Shown one piece after another: positions 37,002 through 44,953 of a DNA stretch of 64,000 nt. Each line of letters starts with the position of its first letter. Position 1 is the first letter of the stretch. Under the pieces are notes generated by a model. It was not told the DNA's origin. It searched no databases and saw only the letters and a list, made by a program, of their open reading frames with translations. The position numbers and the translations under genes were made by a program. Source of the stretch: Geothrix fuzhouensis (GTDB lineage: Bacteria > Acidobacteriota > Holophagae > Holophagales > Holophagaceae); NCBI RefSeq assembly GCF_024609325.1, contig NZ_JANHMQ010000001.1, forward strand, positions 372,001 to 436,000. Direction: 5' to 3'.

Positions 37002-38006
37002 CTAGATGCGCTCCAGCACATGCACGCAGAGATCCTTCAAGCGGGCGGCATAACCGAACTCGTTGTCGTACCAGGCGAAGACCTTGACCAGACGGGGCCC
37101 CAGAATCTTCGTGAGGTAGGGATCATAGAGGGTACTGGCGGTCCGTCCTGCCAGGTCCGCACTCACAAGTTCGGCATCGAGAACTTCGAGGTAAGGGGCC
37201 AAGGGGCCGCTGGCAGCGGCTTTGCGGAAGGCCTCCTGCACGGTTGCCAGGGTGGCATCGGATTTGAGGGTGGCGGTGAGGTCCACGATGCTCACGTCGG
37301 GGGTCGGGACTCGAATGGCAAGGCCATCGAGGCGCCCCTTGAGGTGGGGCAGCACCAGCCCGATGGCCTTCGCAGCGCCGGTGCTGGTGGGAATCATGCT
37401 GAGGGCCGCCGCCCGGGCCCGGCGGAGGTCCTTGTGGGGCAGGTCAAGCAGGCGCTGGTCGTTGGTGTAGCTGTGCACCGTGGTCATAAAGCCGTAGTCG
37501 ATGCCGAAGGTGTCATCCATGACCTTCACGACCGGCCCAAGGCAGTTGGTCGTGCAGCTGGCATTGGAGATCACATGTTCGGTGGCTGGGACCAGCGTCG
37601 TTTCGTTCACGCCCATGACCACGGTGCGGTCCGCATCATCGGACGGGGCGCTGATGATCACGTGGCTCACACTGCCTTGAAGGTGGAGGGCGGCACGGTC
37701 GCGCTTGGTGAATTTTCCCGTGCACTCCAGCACCACCTGGGCCCCTTGGGCGCCGAAGGGGATGAGTTGGGGGTCCTTCTCGGCGTAGACGCGGATCCGC
37801 CGGCCATCCAGCACGAGGTAGTTCCCGTCGGAAGCCACGGGGAAGTCCGCGGGGCCGTGGACGGAGTCGTATTTCATGAGATGGGCGAGCGTGTGGGCGT
37901 CGGTGAGGTCGTTCACGGCCACCACGCGGACATGGGGAACCTTCATCAGGTGTCTCAGCACCAGCCGTCCGATCCGCCCCAACCCATTGATGGCCACCTT
38001 TTTCAT
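37002..38006 (-). CDS. gap: Glyceraldehyde-3-phosphate dehydrogenase, type I
   Basis: The canonical glycolytic enzyme (334 residues) oxidising glyceraldehyde 3-phosphate to 1,3-bisphosphoglycerate with NAD. Visible: NGLGRIGRLVLRHL, AVNDLTD (acidic residue at the end of strand two, NAD preference), FTKRD, catalytic Cys151 in SNASCTTNCLGP, His178 in TTVHSYTNDQ, IPTSTGAAKAI, and WYDNEFGYAARL at the C-terminus. It is the first gene of a two-gene unit with the altered paralogue downstream. The start at 38006 begins directly with the Rossmann strand. The gene upstream on the same strand is a small Fis-type protein 120 bp away, with a terminator between them. Confidence 0.95.
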   Translation of the reverse strand: MKKVAINGLGRIGRLVLRHLMKVPHVRVVAVNDLTDAHTLAHLMKYDSVHGPADFPVASDGNYLVLDGRRIRVYAEKDPQLIPFGAQGAQVVLECTGKFTKRDRAALHLQGSVSHVIISAPSDDADRTVVMGVNETTLVPATEHVISNASCTTNCLGPVVKVMDDTFGIDYGFMTTVHSYTNDQRLLDLPHKDLRRARAAALSMIPTSTGAAKAIGLVLPHLKGRLDGLAIRVPTPDVSIVDLTATLKSDATLATVQEAFRKAAASGPLAPYLEVLDAELVSADLAGRTASTLYDPYLTKILGPRLVKVFAWYDNEFGYAARLKDLCVHVLERI

Positions 38007-38078
38007 GGCGCCCTCCGAACCCTATGTTGTACCTGCCCCGGTACCTGCTGTCGAAAGAAAAGGAGGGCGGTATGCGAA

Positions 38079-38109
38079 ATGAAAAACCCGGCACAGCCGG
38101 GTTTTTCAT
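38079..38109 (-). terminator. Terminator of the Fis-type gene
   Basis: ATGAAAAACCCGGC / GCCGGGTTTTTCAT, a 14-bp stem with an ACA loop, extended by further pairing with one bulge. It separates the small HTH gene from the gap operon; the A- and T-runs would work in both directions. Confidence 0.82.
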
Positions 38110-38128
38110 TCGCAGGCAGGGCAGAAGG

Positions 38129-38353
38129 TCAGCTCGCGAGGCTCACGCGCCTGAGCCGACTGGGCGGCGCCTCCAGCTTCTTGGCGAGGGTGTTCCGGTG
38201 GATGCCCAACTCGCGGGCGGCGGCGCTGTGATTGCCCTGGTGGGCCGACAGCACTTCCTCCAGGTACACTCGCTCGAACTCGCGGCAGGCCAGATCCAGA
38301 GGGACGCCGCCACGCACCATTTCGGCCACGAGGATACGCAGCTTTTCGCGCAT
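38129..38353 (-). CDS. Stand-alone Fis-type helix-turn-helix protein
   Basis: A 74-residue protein consisting almost only of a Fis/NtrC-type DNA-binding domain: FERVYLEEVLSAHQGNHSAAARELGIHRNTLAKKL, with the GNHSAAARELGIHRNTL recognition helix-turn-helix. There is no receiver or sigma54-interaction domain. It resembles the C-terminus of NtrC-like activators or E. coli Fis (98 residues), and could be a nucleoid-associated or local regulator. It is divergent from pyk (start codons 113 bp apart) and upstream of the gap operon, so control of lower glycolysis is a plausible guess only. ATG at 38353. Confidence 0.75.
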   Translation of the reverse strand: MREKLRILVAEMVRGGVPLDLACREFERVYLEEVLSAHQGNHSAAARELGIHRNTLAKKLEAPPSRLRRVSLAS

Positions 38354-38466
38354 TCAATCTTCTCCATCAACCGTATCGGGATCAAAAAGGTAGCACCGCG
38401 ATGACAAGAGCGAAAGCCCCGTGACAACTTCAAAACGCACGCGCAGACTGTGGAAAAGTTTGTGGA

Positions 38467-39915
38467 ATGCCTGTGCAGGCGACGGGAGCTGATGTGCGCA
38501 AGACCAAACTCGTGATGACCTTGGGCCCCGCGATGATGCAGGGCGATCGGTTGCGGGAAGCGCTCCGCGAGGCCGATGCCGTGCGATTGAATGCCAGTCA
38601 CGGAGACCCCGAGACCCGCCTGGAAGCCCTCCAGAAGGTTCGCACCGTGGCCGCAGAGCTGGGCCGATCCATCCCCGTCTTTCTGGATCTCCAGGGCCCG
38701 AAGTGGCGGATCGGCCTGTTGGAGGCCTCGTTGGACCTGGCTGATGGCAGCGAAGGCGCCTTCTACGCCGCAGGCAGGACGGCCCCAACCGGCCTGGCCT
38801 GGGCCGCGCCGCTGCCTCATCCGGAGCTGTTCGAAGGCGCCAGGCCCGGGCAGCGTTGGCTGCTGGACGACGGCGCCATCTCCTTGGAGATCATTCAGAA
38901 GTCCGCTGACCTGATTAAGGTCCGCGTGCTCGTCGGCGGGCCCCTGAAGAGCCGCAAGGGCATCCATCCCATCGGTATGGAGCTGAACATGGATCCCCTC
39001 ACCGAGAAGGATCATGTGGACATCCGGTGGGGCGTGGAGCACGCGGTGGACCTCTTCGCGCAGAGCTTTGTCCGGCGCGCGTCGGATGTCCAGCAGCTGC
39101 AGGCCATCATCCAGCACCTGGGAGGCACCCAGCCCATCATCGCCAAGATAGAGCACCCCACGGCCCTCTCCCACCTGGGCGAGATCCTCGATGTGTGCTG
39201 GGGCGTGATGGTGGCCCGTGGCGACCTGGGCGTGGAGCTGGGCGTGGAGCGCGTCCCCGGCCTGCAGAAACAGATCATCTCGGCCGCCCGCAAGGCCCTG
39301 AAACCCGTGATCACCGCCACTCAGATGCTGGAGAGCATGATCGAGCACGCCCAGCCCACCCGTGCCGAGGCGAGCGACGTGGCCAACGCCATCTGGGACG
39401 GCACCGACGCCGTGATGCTCAGCGCCGAGAGCGCCACCGGCGCCCATCCCGTGGAAGCCGTCCAGTGGCTCGCGCGCATCGCCGCGGAGGCTGACGCCAA
39501 CGTGAAACAGCGCACGCCCACGCTGCCCGATGAGCTGGCCGAGAAGGTGCTCTCCCGCACGGACATCTCGGTGGCCTTCGCCGCCTGTCGCACGGCGGAC
39601 GAGATCAACGCCCGCTGGATCGTGGCGTTCACGGAGGGCGGCGGCACGGCCCGCATGGTGAGCCGGCTCGCGGGTCGCACGCCGGTGCTGGGCGCCACCG
39701 TGGATGAGGTCACAGCCCGGCGCATGGGCCTGCTCCGGGGTGTCACCGCGTTGATGATCCCCCGGGTGAGCAACACCGACGAGATGGTCGCGGTGGTTCG
39801 CGAACTGCTGGTGGCCAAGCACGAATTGAAGAGCCTTGACCGTGTCGTCATGACCATGGGCCTGCCCTTGTGGAAGACCGGCAGCACGAACACCATGAAG
39901 GTGATGACCTTCTAG
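38467..39915 (+). CDS. pyk: Pyruvate kinase
   Basis: Transfers phosphate from phosphoenolpyruvate to ADP. The 482 residues (473 from the alternative start) show RKTKLVMTLGP at the N-terminus, VRLNASHG, DLQGPKWRIG, IIAKIEHPTAL with the catalytic Lys, MVARGDLGVELGVERVP with the metal-binding acidic residues, TATQMLESMI and SDVANAIWDGTDAVMLSAESA. Departures from consensus are VRLNASHG (usually NFSHG), GPKWRIG (usually GPKIRTG) and KGIHPIG (usually KGINLPG). An in-frame GTG at 38494 with GGGAG five bases upstream gives the more typical N-terminus VRKTKLVM and may be the true start. It is followed at 16 bp by a DinB-fold gene. Confidence 0.93.
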   Translation: MPVQATGADVRKTKLVMTLGPAMMQGDRLREALREADAVRLNASHGDPETRLEALQKVRTVAAELGRSIPVFLDLQGPKWRIGLLEASLDLADGSEGAFYAAGRTAPTGLAWAAPLPHPELFEGARPGQRWLLDDGAISLEIIQKSADLIKVRVLVGGPLKSRKGIHPIGMELNMDPLTEKDHVDIRWGVEHAVDLFAQSFVRRASDVQQLQAIIQHLGGTQPIIAKIEHPTALSHLGEILDVCWGVMVARGDLGVELGVERVPGLQKQIISAARKALKPVITATQMLESMIEHAQPTRAEASDVANAIWDGTDAVMLSAESATGAHPVEAVQWLARIAAEADANVKQRTPTLPDELAEKVLSRTDISVAFAACRTADEINARWIVAFTEGGGTARMVSRLAGRTPVLGATVDEVTARRMGLLRGVTALMIPRVSNTDEMVAVVRELLVAKHELKSLDRVVMTMGLPLWKTGSTNTMKVMTF

Positions 39916-39931
39916 CCTCCAGGAGTTTCCC

Positions 39932-40459
39932 ATGACCTTGAGCCGCCCACTTCGCGACGAGTACGCCGAAGGATACGCGCCGTACATCGCCGCCGCCGAC
40001 GAAGGCGACGTACTGGATCTGCTGCAGGCGCAGATGGAGGACATCGCCACCCTGTTCGGAGGATTCTCCGAAGCCCAGGGCGCCTTCCGCTACGCCCCGG
40101 GCAAGTGGAGTCTGAAGGACCTGCTTCAGCACCTCTGCGACGCGGAGCGCATCTTCGCCTACCGCTGCCTGCGCATCGGACGGGGTGACGCCACCCCGAT
40201 GCCGGGCTTCGAGGAGGACCCCTACGCCGTGGCTGCCAAAGCCGACGCCCGCGCGATGGCTGACTTGGTGGCCGACTGGCGTGCCGTGCGCACGGCCAGC
40301 CTTACCCTCTTCCGCAGCCTTCCGGAGGCGGCCTGGCTGAACCAGGGCACCACCAACAACCGCTCCATCACCGCCCGCTGCATTCCCTTTATCTCCTTGG
40401 GCCACGCGGCCCATCACCTGGCGGTGATCCGGGAGCGCTACTTGCCGGCGCTGAAGTAG
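39932..40459 (+). CDS. DinB-superfamily protein
   Basis: A 175-residue four-helix-bundle protein of the DinB/YfiT type, named after a DNA-damage-inducible gene; most members are thiol S-transferases or of unknown function. The three histidines that bind divalent metal in the family can be seen: His67 in KDLLQHLCDAERIF and the pair in SLGHAAHHLAVIRERY near the C-terminus. FRYAPGKWSLKDLL is the standard first-helix end. The start follows CAGGAG. It is likely in one unit with pyk. Its last 22 bp overlap the 3' end of the converging gene at 40438-40734. Confidence 0.85.
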   Translation: MTLSRPLRDEYAEGYAPYIAAADEGDVLDLLQAQMEDIATLFGGFSEAQGAFRYAPGKWSLKDLLQHLCDAERIFAYRCLRIGRGDATPMPGFEEDPYAVAAKADARAMADLVADWRAVRTASLTLFRSLPEAAWLNQGTTNNRSITARCIPFISLGHAAHHLAVIRERYLPALK

Positions 40460-40734
40460 TCCTTCCAACCCTCGAGGGCATCCGCCAGCTTCTCGAGCTG
40501 GGCGGTCTCGGTGGTGCGGAAGCGGCTCACCAGCTTCCAGCCCTGGGCTACTTTCTGGTAGCGGTGAAGCCAGAGGAAGGGCCCTTCCCAATCGCCTTCG
40601 GGGTCCGTCTTCGTGCGCACGAGGAAGACCACCGTGGTCCAGGGGCCCCGCGCCAGAAACCGCCGGCCCAGCTCCTGGATGCCAGATTCCTCGTCGGATT
40701 CCAAAACCAGGTCGTCCAGGTCTGGAATGATCAT
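40438..40734 (-). CDS. Conserved-type hypothetical protein
   Basis: A 98-residue soluble protein that I cannot place in a family. It is acidic at the start (IIPDLDDLVLESDEESG) and aromatic in the middle (GPFLWLHRYQKVAQGWKLVSRF). A GAGGTG site 7 bp before the ATG, coding-like base composition at third positions and a sensible amino acid mix support it as a real gene despite overlapping the converging dinB by 22 bp. No signal peptide or membrane segment. It is divergent from the small membrane protein at 40784. Confidence 0.6.
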   Translation of the reverse strand: MIIPDLDDLVLESDEESGIQELGRRFLARGPWTTVVFLVRTKTDPEGDWEGPFLWLHRYQKVAQGWKLVSRFRTTETAQLEKLADALEGWKDYFSAGK

Positions 40735-40783
40735 GGGAACACCTCGCGCAGTTCCCTCATCCTAGATCCCTGGAGGCCTCTTC

Positions 40784-40948
40784 GTGGAAAAGCTCATGGG
40801 CTTTATCGGCGCCACCTTGGGCAGCCTGGTCGGCTGGTACCTGGGCGCCCTCATCGGGGTGTCGACCGGGGTCGTACTCAGCATGGTGGGCACGGGCGCT
40901 GGCATCTGGGCGGGACGCTGGGCGACGCGGCAGTGGCTGGAGTCGTGA
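40784..40948 (+). CDS. Small glycine-zipper membrane protein, 54 residues
   Basis: Short gene starting with GTG at 40784 and ending at TGA 40946-40948. GGAGG lies 7 bp upstream. The product begins MEKLMGFIGATLGSLVGWYL and continues with GALIGVSTGVVLSMVGTGAG and a basic end IWAGRWATRQWLES. GxxxG spacing across two hydrophobic segments suggests a helical hairpin in the membrane. Similar short proteins are common in bacteria and their function is unknown. It precedes cinA by 41 bp and may be the first gene of the cinA-corA run. Confidence 0.65.
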   Translation: MEKLMGFIGATLGSLVGWYLGALIGVSTGVVLSMVGTGAGIWAGRWATRQWLES

Positions 40949-40989
40949 CCGGCCTTTGAGCTTTCACCATCGTCGTGGTTCCATCAGTC

Positions 40990-42216
40990 ATGCGCATCGA
41001 ATGCATCGCCATCGGAACCGAGCTGCTCACCACGCGGCGCCTGGATACCAACTCGGTGTGGCTGGGGGAGCGCCTGGCGGCTCTGGGCCTGGCCTTTCAC
41101 CGGAAGACCGCCGTGGGGGACAGCCATGAGGATTTGGCCGCACTCTTCCGCGAGGCCCTGACGCGGTCCGACCTCATCGTGACCACCGGCGGGCTGGGGC
41201 CCACCTTCGACGACTTCACCAAGGAGTGCTTCGCGGAAGTCCTGGGCGCGGAATTGCGGGAGGACGCACAGAGCCGCGAGGACATGCTGGCCTTCTACGC
41301 AGCCCGCAAGCGGGTTCCGCCCGAGTCGAACTTCAAGCAGGCCTTGCTGCCCGAGGGGGCTGAGGCTCTGCGCAACCCCGTGGGCACCGCGCCCGGCGTC
41401 TGGTGGGAGGATCCGAAAGAGCATCCCGGCGTGCGCATCGTGATGCTGCCCGGCGTGCCACGCGAGATGAAGCGCATGTGGGAGGAGCAGGTGGAGCCGC
41501 GTCTGCGCGCCCTGGCCGGCGAGTCCGTCCGCACCCTGCGCATGGTCGTGGCGGGGGTGCCGGAAAGCGCTCTGGACGAACGGATCCGCGAAGTACGCGA
41601 GCGGCACCGCCAGCTGGATTGGACCATCCTGGCTAGCCTCACCCAGGTGGAATTGTTGGCGCGGGGGGCGGATCCCGCCGCCCTGGAGGCGGCCCGAGCC
41701 GACTTCCTGCCCGTGTTGGGCGAGGATCTGGTGGGCGTGGGGGATGGCAACCTCGAAGATGCCGTGCTGGGGAGCCTGAAGGCCCGCGGCGAGACCCTTG
41801 CCATCGCCGAGAGCATGACCGGCGGTCTGCTGGCGGCCAGGCTCACGGCCATTCCCGGCGCCAGCGAGGTGTTCCTCGGGGGTGCCACGGTCTATTCGGC
41901 CAAGGCCAAGATCGCCCTCTTGGGCCTGGGGGCTGGGCGTCTGCTCCATGAAGGCACCGTGTCCGAAGCTACCAGCAGAGCCCTGGCGGAAGCCGTCCGC
42001 CTCAAGCTTGGCGCCACCTGGGGTCTGGGGCTCACGGGCAATGCCGGCCCCGGCGCTGAAGGGGAAGCGCCCCTGGGCACCGTGTTCATTGCCCTGGCGG
42101 GACCAGATGGCACCGAAGCCAAGGCCTACACGCTGCCGGGCGATCGGGCGGACGTGCAGCTGCGTGCCACGGCCTGGGCCCTGGACCTCCTGCGGCGGAC
42201 CATCCGGAACGGCTGA
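40990..42216 (+). CDS. cinA: CinA: MoCF-like domain plus nicotinamide mononucleotide amidase domain
   Basis: A 408-residue two-domain protein. The N-terminal molybdopterin-binding-like domain (residues 1-170) has GTELLTTRRLDTNS, TTGGLGPTFDDFTKE and VIMLPGVPREM-type VMLPGVPREMKRMW; in CinA it is an ADP-ribose/FAD-type pyrophosphatase domain. The C-terminal domain (about 250-408) is the NMN deamidase of pyridine-nucleotide recycling: AESMTGGLLAARLTAIPGAS, TGNAGPG and GTVFIAL. Met replaces the common Cys in ESCTGG, a usual variation. The start at 40990 (MRIECIAIG) is family-typical. It is followed by plsY after 12 bp, beginning an apparent operon. Confidence 0.92.
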   Translation: MRIECIAIGTELLTTRRLDTNSVWLGERLAALGLAFHRKTAVGDSHEDLAALFREALTRSDLIVTTGGLGPTFDDFTKECFAEVLGAELREDAQSREDMLAFYAARKRVPPESNFKQALLPEGAEALRNPVGTAPGVWWEDPKEHPGVRIVMLPGVPREMKRMWEEQVEPRLRALAGESVRTLRMVVAGVPESALDERIREVRERHRQLDWTILASLTQVELLARGADPAALEAARADFLPVLGEDLVGVGDGNLEDAVLGSLKARGETLAIAESMTGGLLAARLTAIPGASEVFLGGATVYSAKAKIALLGLGAGRLLHEGTVSEATSRALAEAVRLKLGATWGLGLTGNAGPGAEGEAPLGTVFIALAGPDGTEAKAYTLPGDRADVQLRATAWALDLLRRTIRNG

Positions 42217-42228
42217 TACACTGCGTCC

Positions 42229-42894
42229 ATGTCCTCAACGTCCCTGCCTTCCCCGGTTCTCTGGTGCCTTGCGGCCTTCCTGTGCGGCAGCATCCCCTTC
42301 GGTCTTCTGCTGGTGAAGCTGGCCGGGAAGGGGGATGTCCGTGCCCACGGCAGCGGCAACATCGGCGCCACCAATGTGAGCCGGGTCGGAGGCAAGGCCC
42401 TGGGCGTTGTCACGCTGCTGCTGGACATCGCCAAGGGCTTCCTGCCGGTCTTTCTGGCGAAACGGGCCGGGCTGAGCGTCGACCTGTTGGCCCTCATGGC
42501 CCTGGCGGCGGTGCTGGGCCATGTGTTCACGCCCTGGCTGAAATTCCAAGGTGGCAAAGGGGTGGCCACGGCCCTGGGCGTGATCCTCGCTGCCGACGCC
42601 TCCATGGTCCTGCTGCCCATGGGCACTTTCCTCTTCGTCCTCTGGCTCACGCGCCATGTGAGCCTGGGCAGCATCTTGGCAGCGGCCATGGTGCCCGTAC
42701 AGCTCTTCCTGAACCGGGGAGTCCATCACCCTGTGGAAGAGCTGCTGGGTCACGGACCGGCACCGGTCCTGCCCTGGGCTGCGCTGGTGATCCTGGTGAT
42801 CTGGAAGCACCGCGAGAACATCCTGCGCCTCCAGGCGGGGACGGAATCCAAGCTCTGGGGCGACAAAAAGGAGGACGCGAATGTCCAAGGTTGA
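42229..42894 (+). CDS. plsY: Acyl-phosphate:glycerol-3-phosphate acyltransferase
   Basis: Inner-membrane enzyme (221 residues, five to six helices) that acylates glycerol 3-phosphate from acyl-phosphate, the first committed step of phospholipid synthesis. Signatures: GSIPFGLLL, the cytoplasmic loop GSGNIGATNVSRVGG, ILVK-type TLLLDIAKGFLPV, and FQGGKGVATALG. It is directly followed by gpsA, which makes the substrate glycerol 3-phosphate, and overlaps it by 14 bp, so the two are coupled. The last 20 residues (ESKLWGDKKEDANVQG) extend slightly beyond the usual end because of the overlap. Confidence 0.94.
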   Translation: MSSTSLPSPVLWCLAAFLCGSIPFGLLLVKLAGKGDVRAHGSGNIGATNVSRVGGKALGVVTLLLDIAKGFLPVFLAKRAGLSVDLLALMALAAVLGHVFTPWLKFQGGKGVATALGVILAADASMVLLPMGTFLFVLWLTRHVSLGSILAAAMVPVQLFLNRGVHHPVEELLGHGPAPVLPWAALVILVIWKHRENILRLQAGTESKLWGDKKEDANVQG

Positions 42895-43879
42895 CATCGG
42901 CGTCTTCGGTTCCGGAGCCTGGGGCACGGCCCTGGCCATCACCTGGGCCCGGGCGGGCGCCAACGTCGCCCTCTGGGGCAGCTTCCCCGACGAGATGGCG
43001 CAGATGGCCGCCACGCGGCGGCACCTGCGCCTGAAGGATGTCGAATTTCCGGCCGGGCTTCAAACCTCTGATGATCCCACCGCAGCCTTTACCGCGCCCC
43101 TCTGGATTTCCGCCATGCCCACGCAGGTGACGCCCGACGCCTGGCGCAACCTCCGGCCGAAGGCGCCCAAGGCTCCCGAACTGGTGATCCACGTGAGCAA
43201 GGGCATCCTGCAGAGCACGCACCAGACGCTCTCCCAGGCGTTGACGGGCGTGTTGGATGTGCCCGTGGGCGTGCTCTCAGGGCCCACCTTCGCCGATGAA
43301 GTCAGTCGCGGGGTGCCTTCCGCCATTGTCCTGGCCCTTCCGGGCACGGTTTCCCATGACCGTGCCAAGGCCCTCCAGGCCCACTTGTCCTCCGAGAAAC
43401 TGCGCATCTACCTCAGCCGCGATGTCGTGGGTACCGAACTCTGCGGTGCCCTCAAGAACGTTCTCGCCATCGCTGCGGGCTTGGTGGATGGCCTGAAACT
43501 GGGCTACAACGCCCGTGCGGCCCTCATCACCCGGGGCCTGGCCGAAATGGCCCGCCTGGTGGAAGTGCTGGGTGGCCAGCCTTCCACGGTGATGGGCTTG
43601 GCTGGCATGGGCGACCTGCTGCTCACGGCCACGGGCCCGCAAAGCCGGAACCGCACCTTCGGGGAGCTGGTGGGGCAGGGGAACAGCGTCGACGCTGCTC
43701 GGAACGCCCTGGGCGGCCAGGTGATCGAAGGCATGTTCACCACCGAGGCGGCTCTGGCTCTGGCCAAGGAACACGGCCTCGAACTGCCCATCGCCACCGA
43801 AGTGCAGCGCCTCCTCAACGGCGAGCGCCCCGAACAGGCCGTGCGCCGGCTGATGACGAGGTCGTTGAAGTCCGAATAG
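42881..43879 (+). CDS. gpsA: NAD(P)H-dependent glycerol-3-phosphate dehydrogenase
   Basis: Reduces dihydroxyacetone phosphate to glycerol 3-phosphate for phospholipid synthesis. The 332 residues show VFGSGAWGTALAITWA at the N-terminus, WISAMPTQV, KGILQSTHQTLSQ, VLSGPTFADEVSRGVPSAI, ELCGALKNVLAIAAGLVDGL with the catalytic Lys, NARAALITRGLAEM, and GLAGMGDLLLTATGPQSRNRTFG; all are diagnostic of GpsA. The ATG at 42881 lies within plsY and has AAGGAGGA upstream. The next gene follows after 9 bp. Confidence 0.95.
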   Translation: MSKVDIGVFGSGAWGTALAITWARAGANVALWGSFPDEMAQMAATRRHLRLKDVEFPAGLQTSDDPTAAFTAPLWISAMPTQVTPDAWRNLRPKAPKAPELVIHVSKGILQSTHQTLSQALTGVLDVPVGVLSGPTFADEVSRGVPSAIVLALPGTVSHDRAKALQAHLSSEKLRIYLSRDVVGTELCGALKNVLAIAAGLVDGLKLGYNARAALITRGLAEMARLVEVLGGQPSTVMGLAGMGDLLLTATGPQSRNRTFGELVGQGNSVDAARNALGGQVIEGMFTTEAALALAKEHGLELPIATEVQRLLNGERPEQAVRRLMTRSLKSE

Positions 43880-43888
43880 GAGGCCGCC

Positions 43889-44953
43889 ATGGTTGAGCCG
43901 TTCCGTTTCCGCGTGAACCAGCATGGCCCCGCAGGCTCGCCCGTCCGCGAGCCCTTCGCGGCTGCCGAGCCAAAGCCGGGCTGGGTTCGCCTTGAACTGA
44001 AGGCCATGGCCCTTAACCGCTTGGATCTCTGGACCACGGGGGGCTTGCCGGGCTTCCCACTGCCCTTGCCGCTGACGCCGGGCTCCGACGGGGCGGGCGT
44101 GATCGAGGCCGTGGGCGAGGGGACGGTCCTGCCCCCGGGCCTGGAAGCGGGAAGCAGCGCGATGATCGCGCCCGGGCTCAGCTGCGGCGTCTGCCCAGCC
44201 TGCCTTCGCGGCGACGACATGCTCTGTCCCACCTATGGCATTTTGGGCCACGCCTGCGATGGTACCGCTGCCACCCATGTCCTGGTACCCGCGGCCAACC
44301 TGTTGCCCATTCCCCAGAACTGGGACTTCGAGCAGGCGGCGGCCTTCCCGCTGGTGTTTCTCACGGCCTGGGAGATGCTCGTCCACAAGGCGGCCCTGCG
44401 GCCTGGCGAGACCGTGCTGGTCTGGGGCGGAGGCAGCGGGGTGGGCAGCGCAGCCATCCAGCTGGTCAAAGCCCTGGGAGGCTCGGCCATCGCTGTGGTG
44501 GGCAGCGAGGCCAAGGCCATGCGTTGCTGGGACCTGGGCGCCGAGCATGTGCTGGTCCGGGACGAGCTGAAGGCCCTGGCGGCCAAGGTGCGCGAGCTGA
44601 CGGGCAAGCGGGGCGTGGAGGTGGTCTTCGAGCACACCGGCGCCACCACTTGGAACACCAGCCTCGCGGTCTGCGCGCGGGGCGGGCGCATCGTCACCTG
44701 TGGCGCCACCACGGGCCGGGAAACCACCTTCGATCTGCGCACCCTCTTTGCCAAGCAGATTCAGATCCGAGGCTCGTACATGGGTCGCCGGGAACACCTC
44801 TGGACGCTGCTCGCCCTGTTGAAACGCAACCCCACCAATCCGCCTTTCCGTCCCGTGATCGAGCGCGTCTTCGGCCTGGCCGAGTATCCCGAGGCCCAGC
44901 GCCACCTCGAAGCCGGCCAGGGCTTCGGCAAAGTGGTCTGCCGAGTGCCCTGA
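43889..44953 (+). CDS. Medium-chain dehydrogenase/reductase with structural zinc only
   Basis: A 354-residue MDR (alcohol dehydrogenase/quinone oxidoreductase superfamily). The structural-zinc lobe is complete (C99, C102, C105, C113 in CGVCPACLRGDDMLC) and the cofactor motif VWGGGSGVGSAAIQLVKALG is normal. The catalytic-zinc ligands are altered: the CGxD position reads ALNRLDL (Asn43) and the GHE position reads PGSDGAG (Asp67). Such enzymes usually act as zinc-independent NADPH:quinone or enone reductases, so alcohol dehydrogenase activity is unlikely. Substrate unknown. GGAGG precedes the ATG. The stop overlaps the corA start (TGATG), tying it to the cinA-plsY-gpsA run. Confidence 0.87.
   Translation: MVEPFRFRVNQHGPAGSPVREPFAAAEPKPGWVRLELKAMALNRLDLWTTGGLPGFPLPLPLTPGSDGAGVIEAVGEGTVLPPGLEAGSSAMIAPGLSCGVCPACLRGDDMLCPTYGILGHACDGTAATHVLVPAANLLPIPQNWDFEQAAAFPLVFLTAWEMLVHKAALRPGETVLVWGGGSGVGSAAIQLVKALGGSAIAVVGSEAKAMRCWDLGAEHVLVRDELKALAAKVRELTGKRGVEVVFEHTGATTWNTSLAVCARGGRIVTCGATTGRETTFDLRTLFAKQIQIRGSYMGRREHLWTLLALLKRNPTNPPFRPVIERVFGLAEYPEAQRHLEAGQGFGKVVCRVP

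Noticed and set aside
38072-38404. ATG on the plus strand with an excellent AAGGAGG site, 110 codons long
   Set aside because: Its first codons run through the terminator hairpin (38079-38109) and the rest is antisense to the Fis-type gene; the purine-rich site is probably coincidental.
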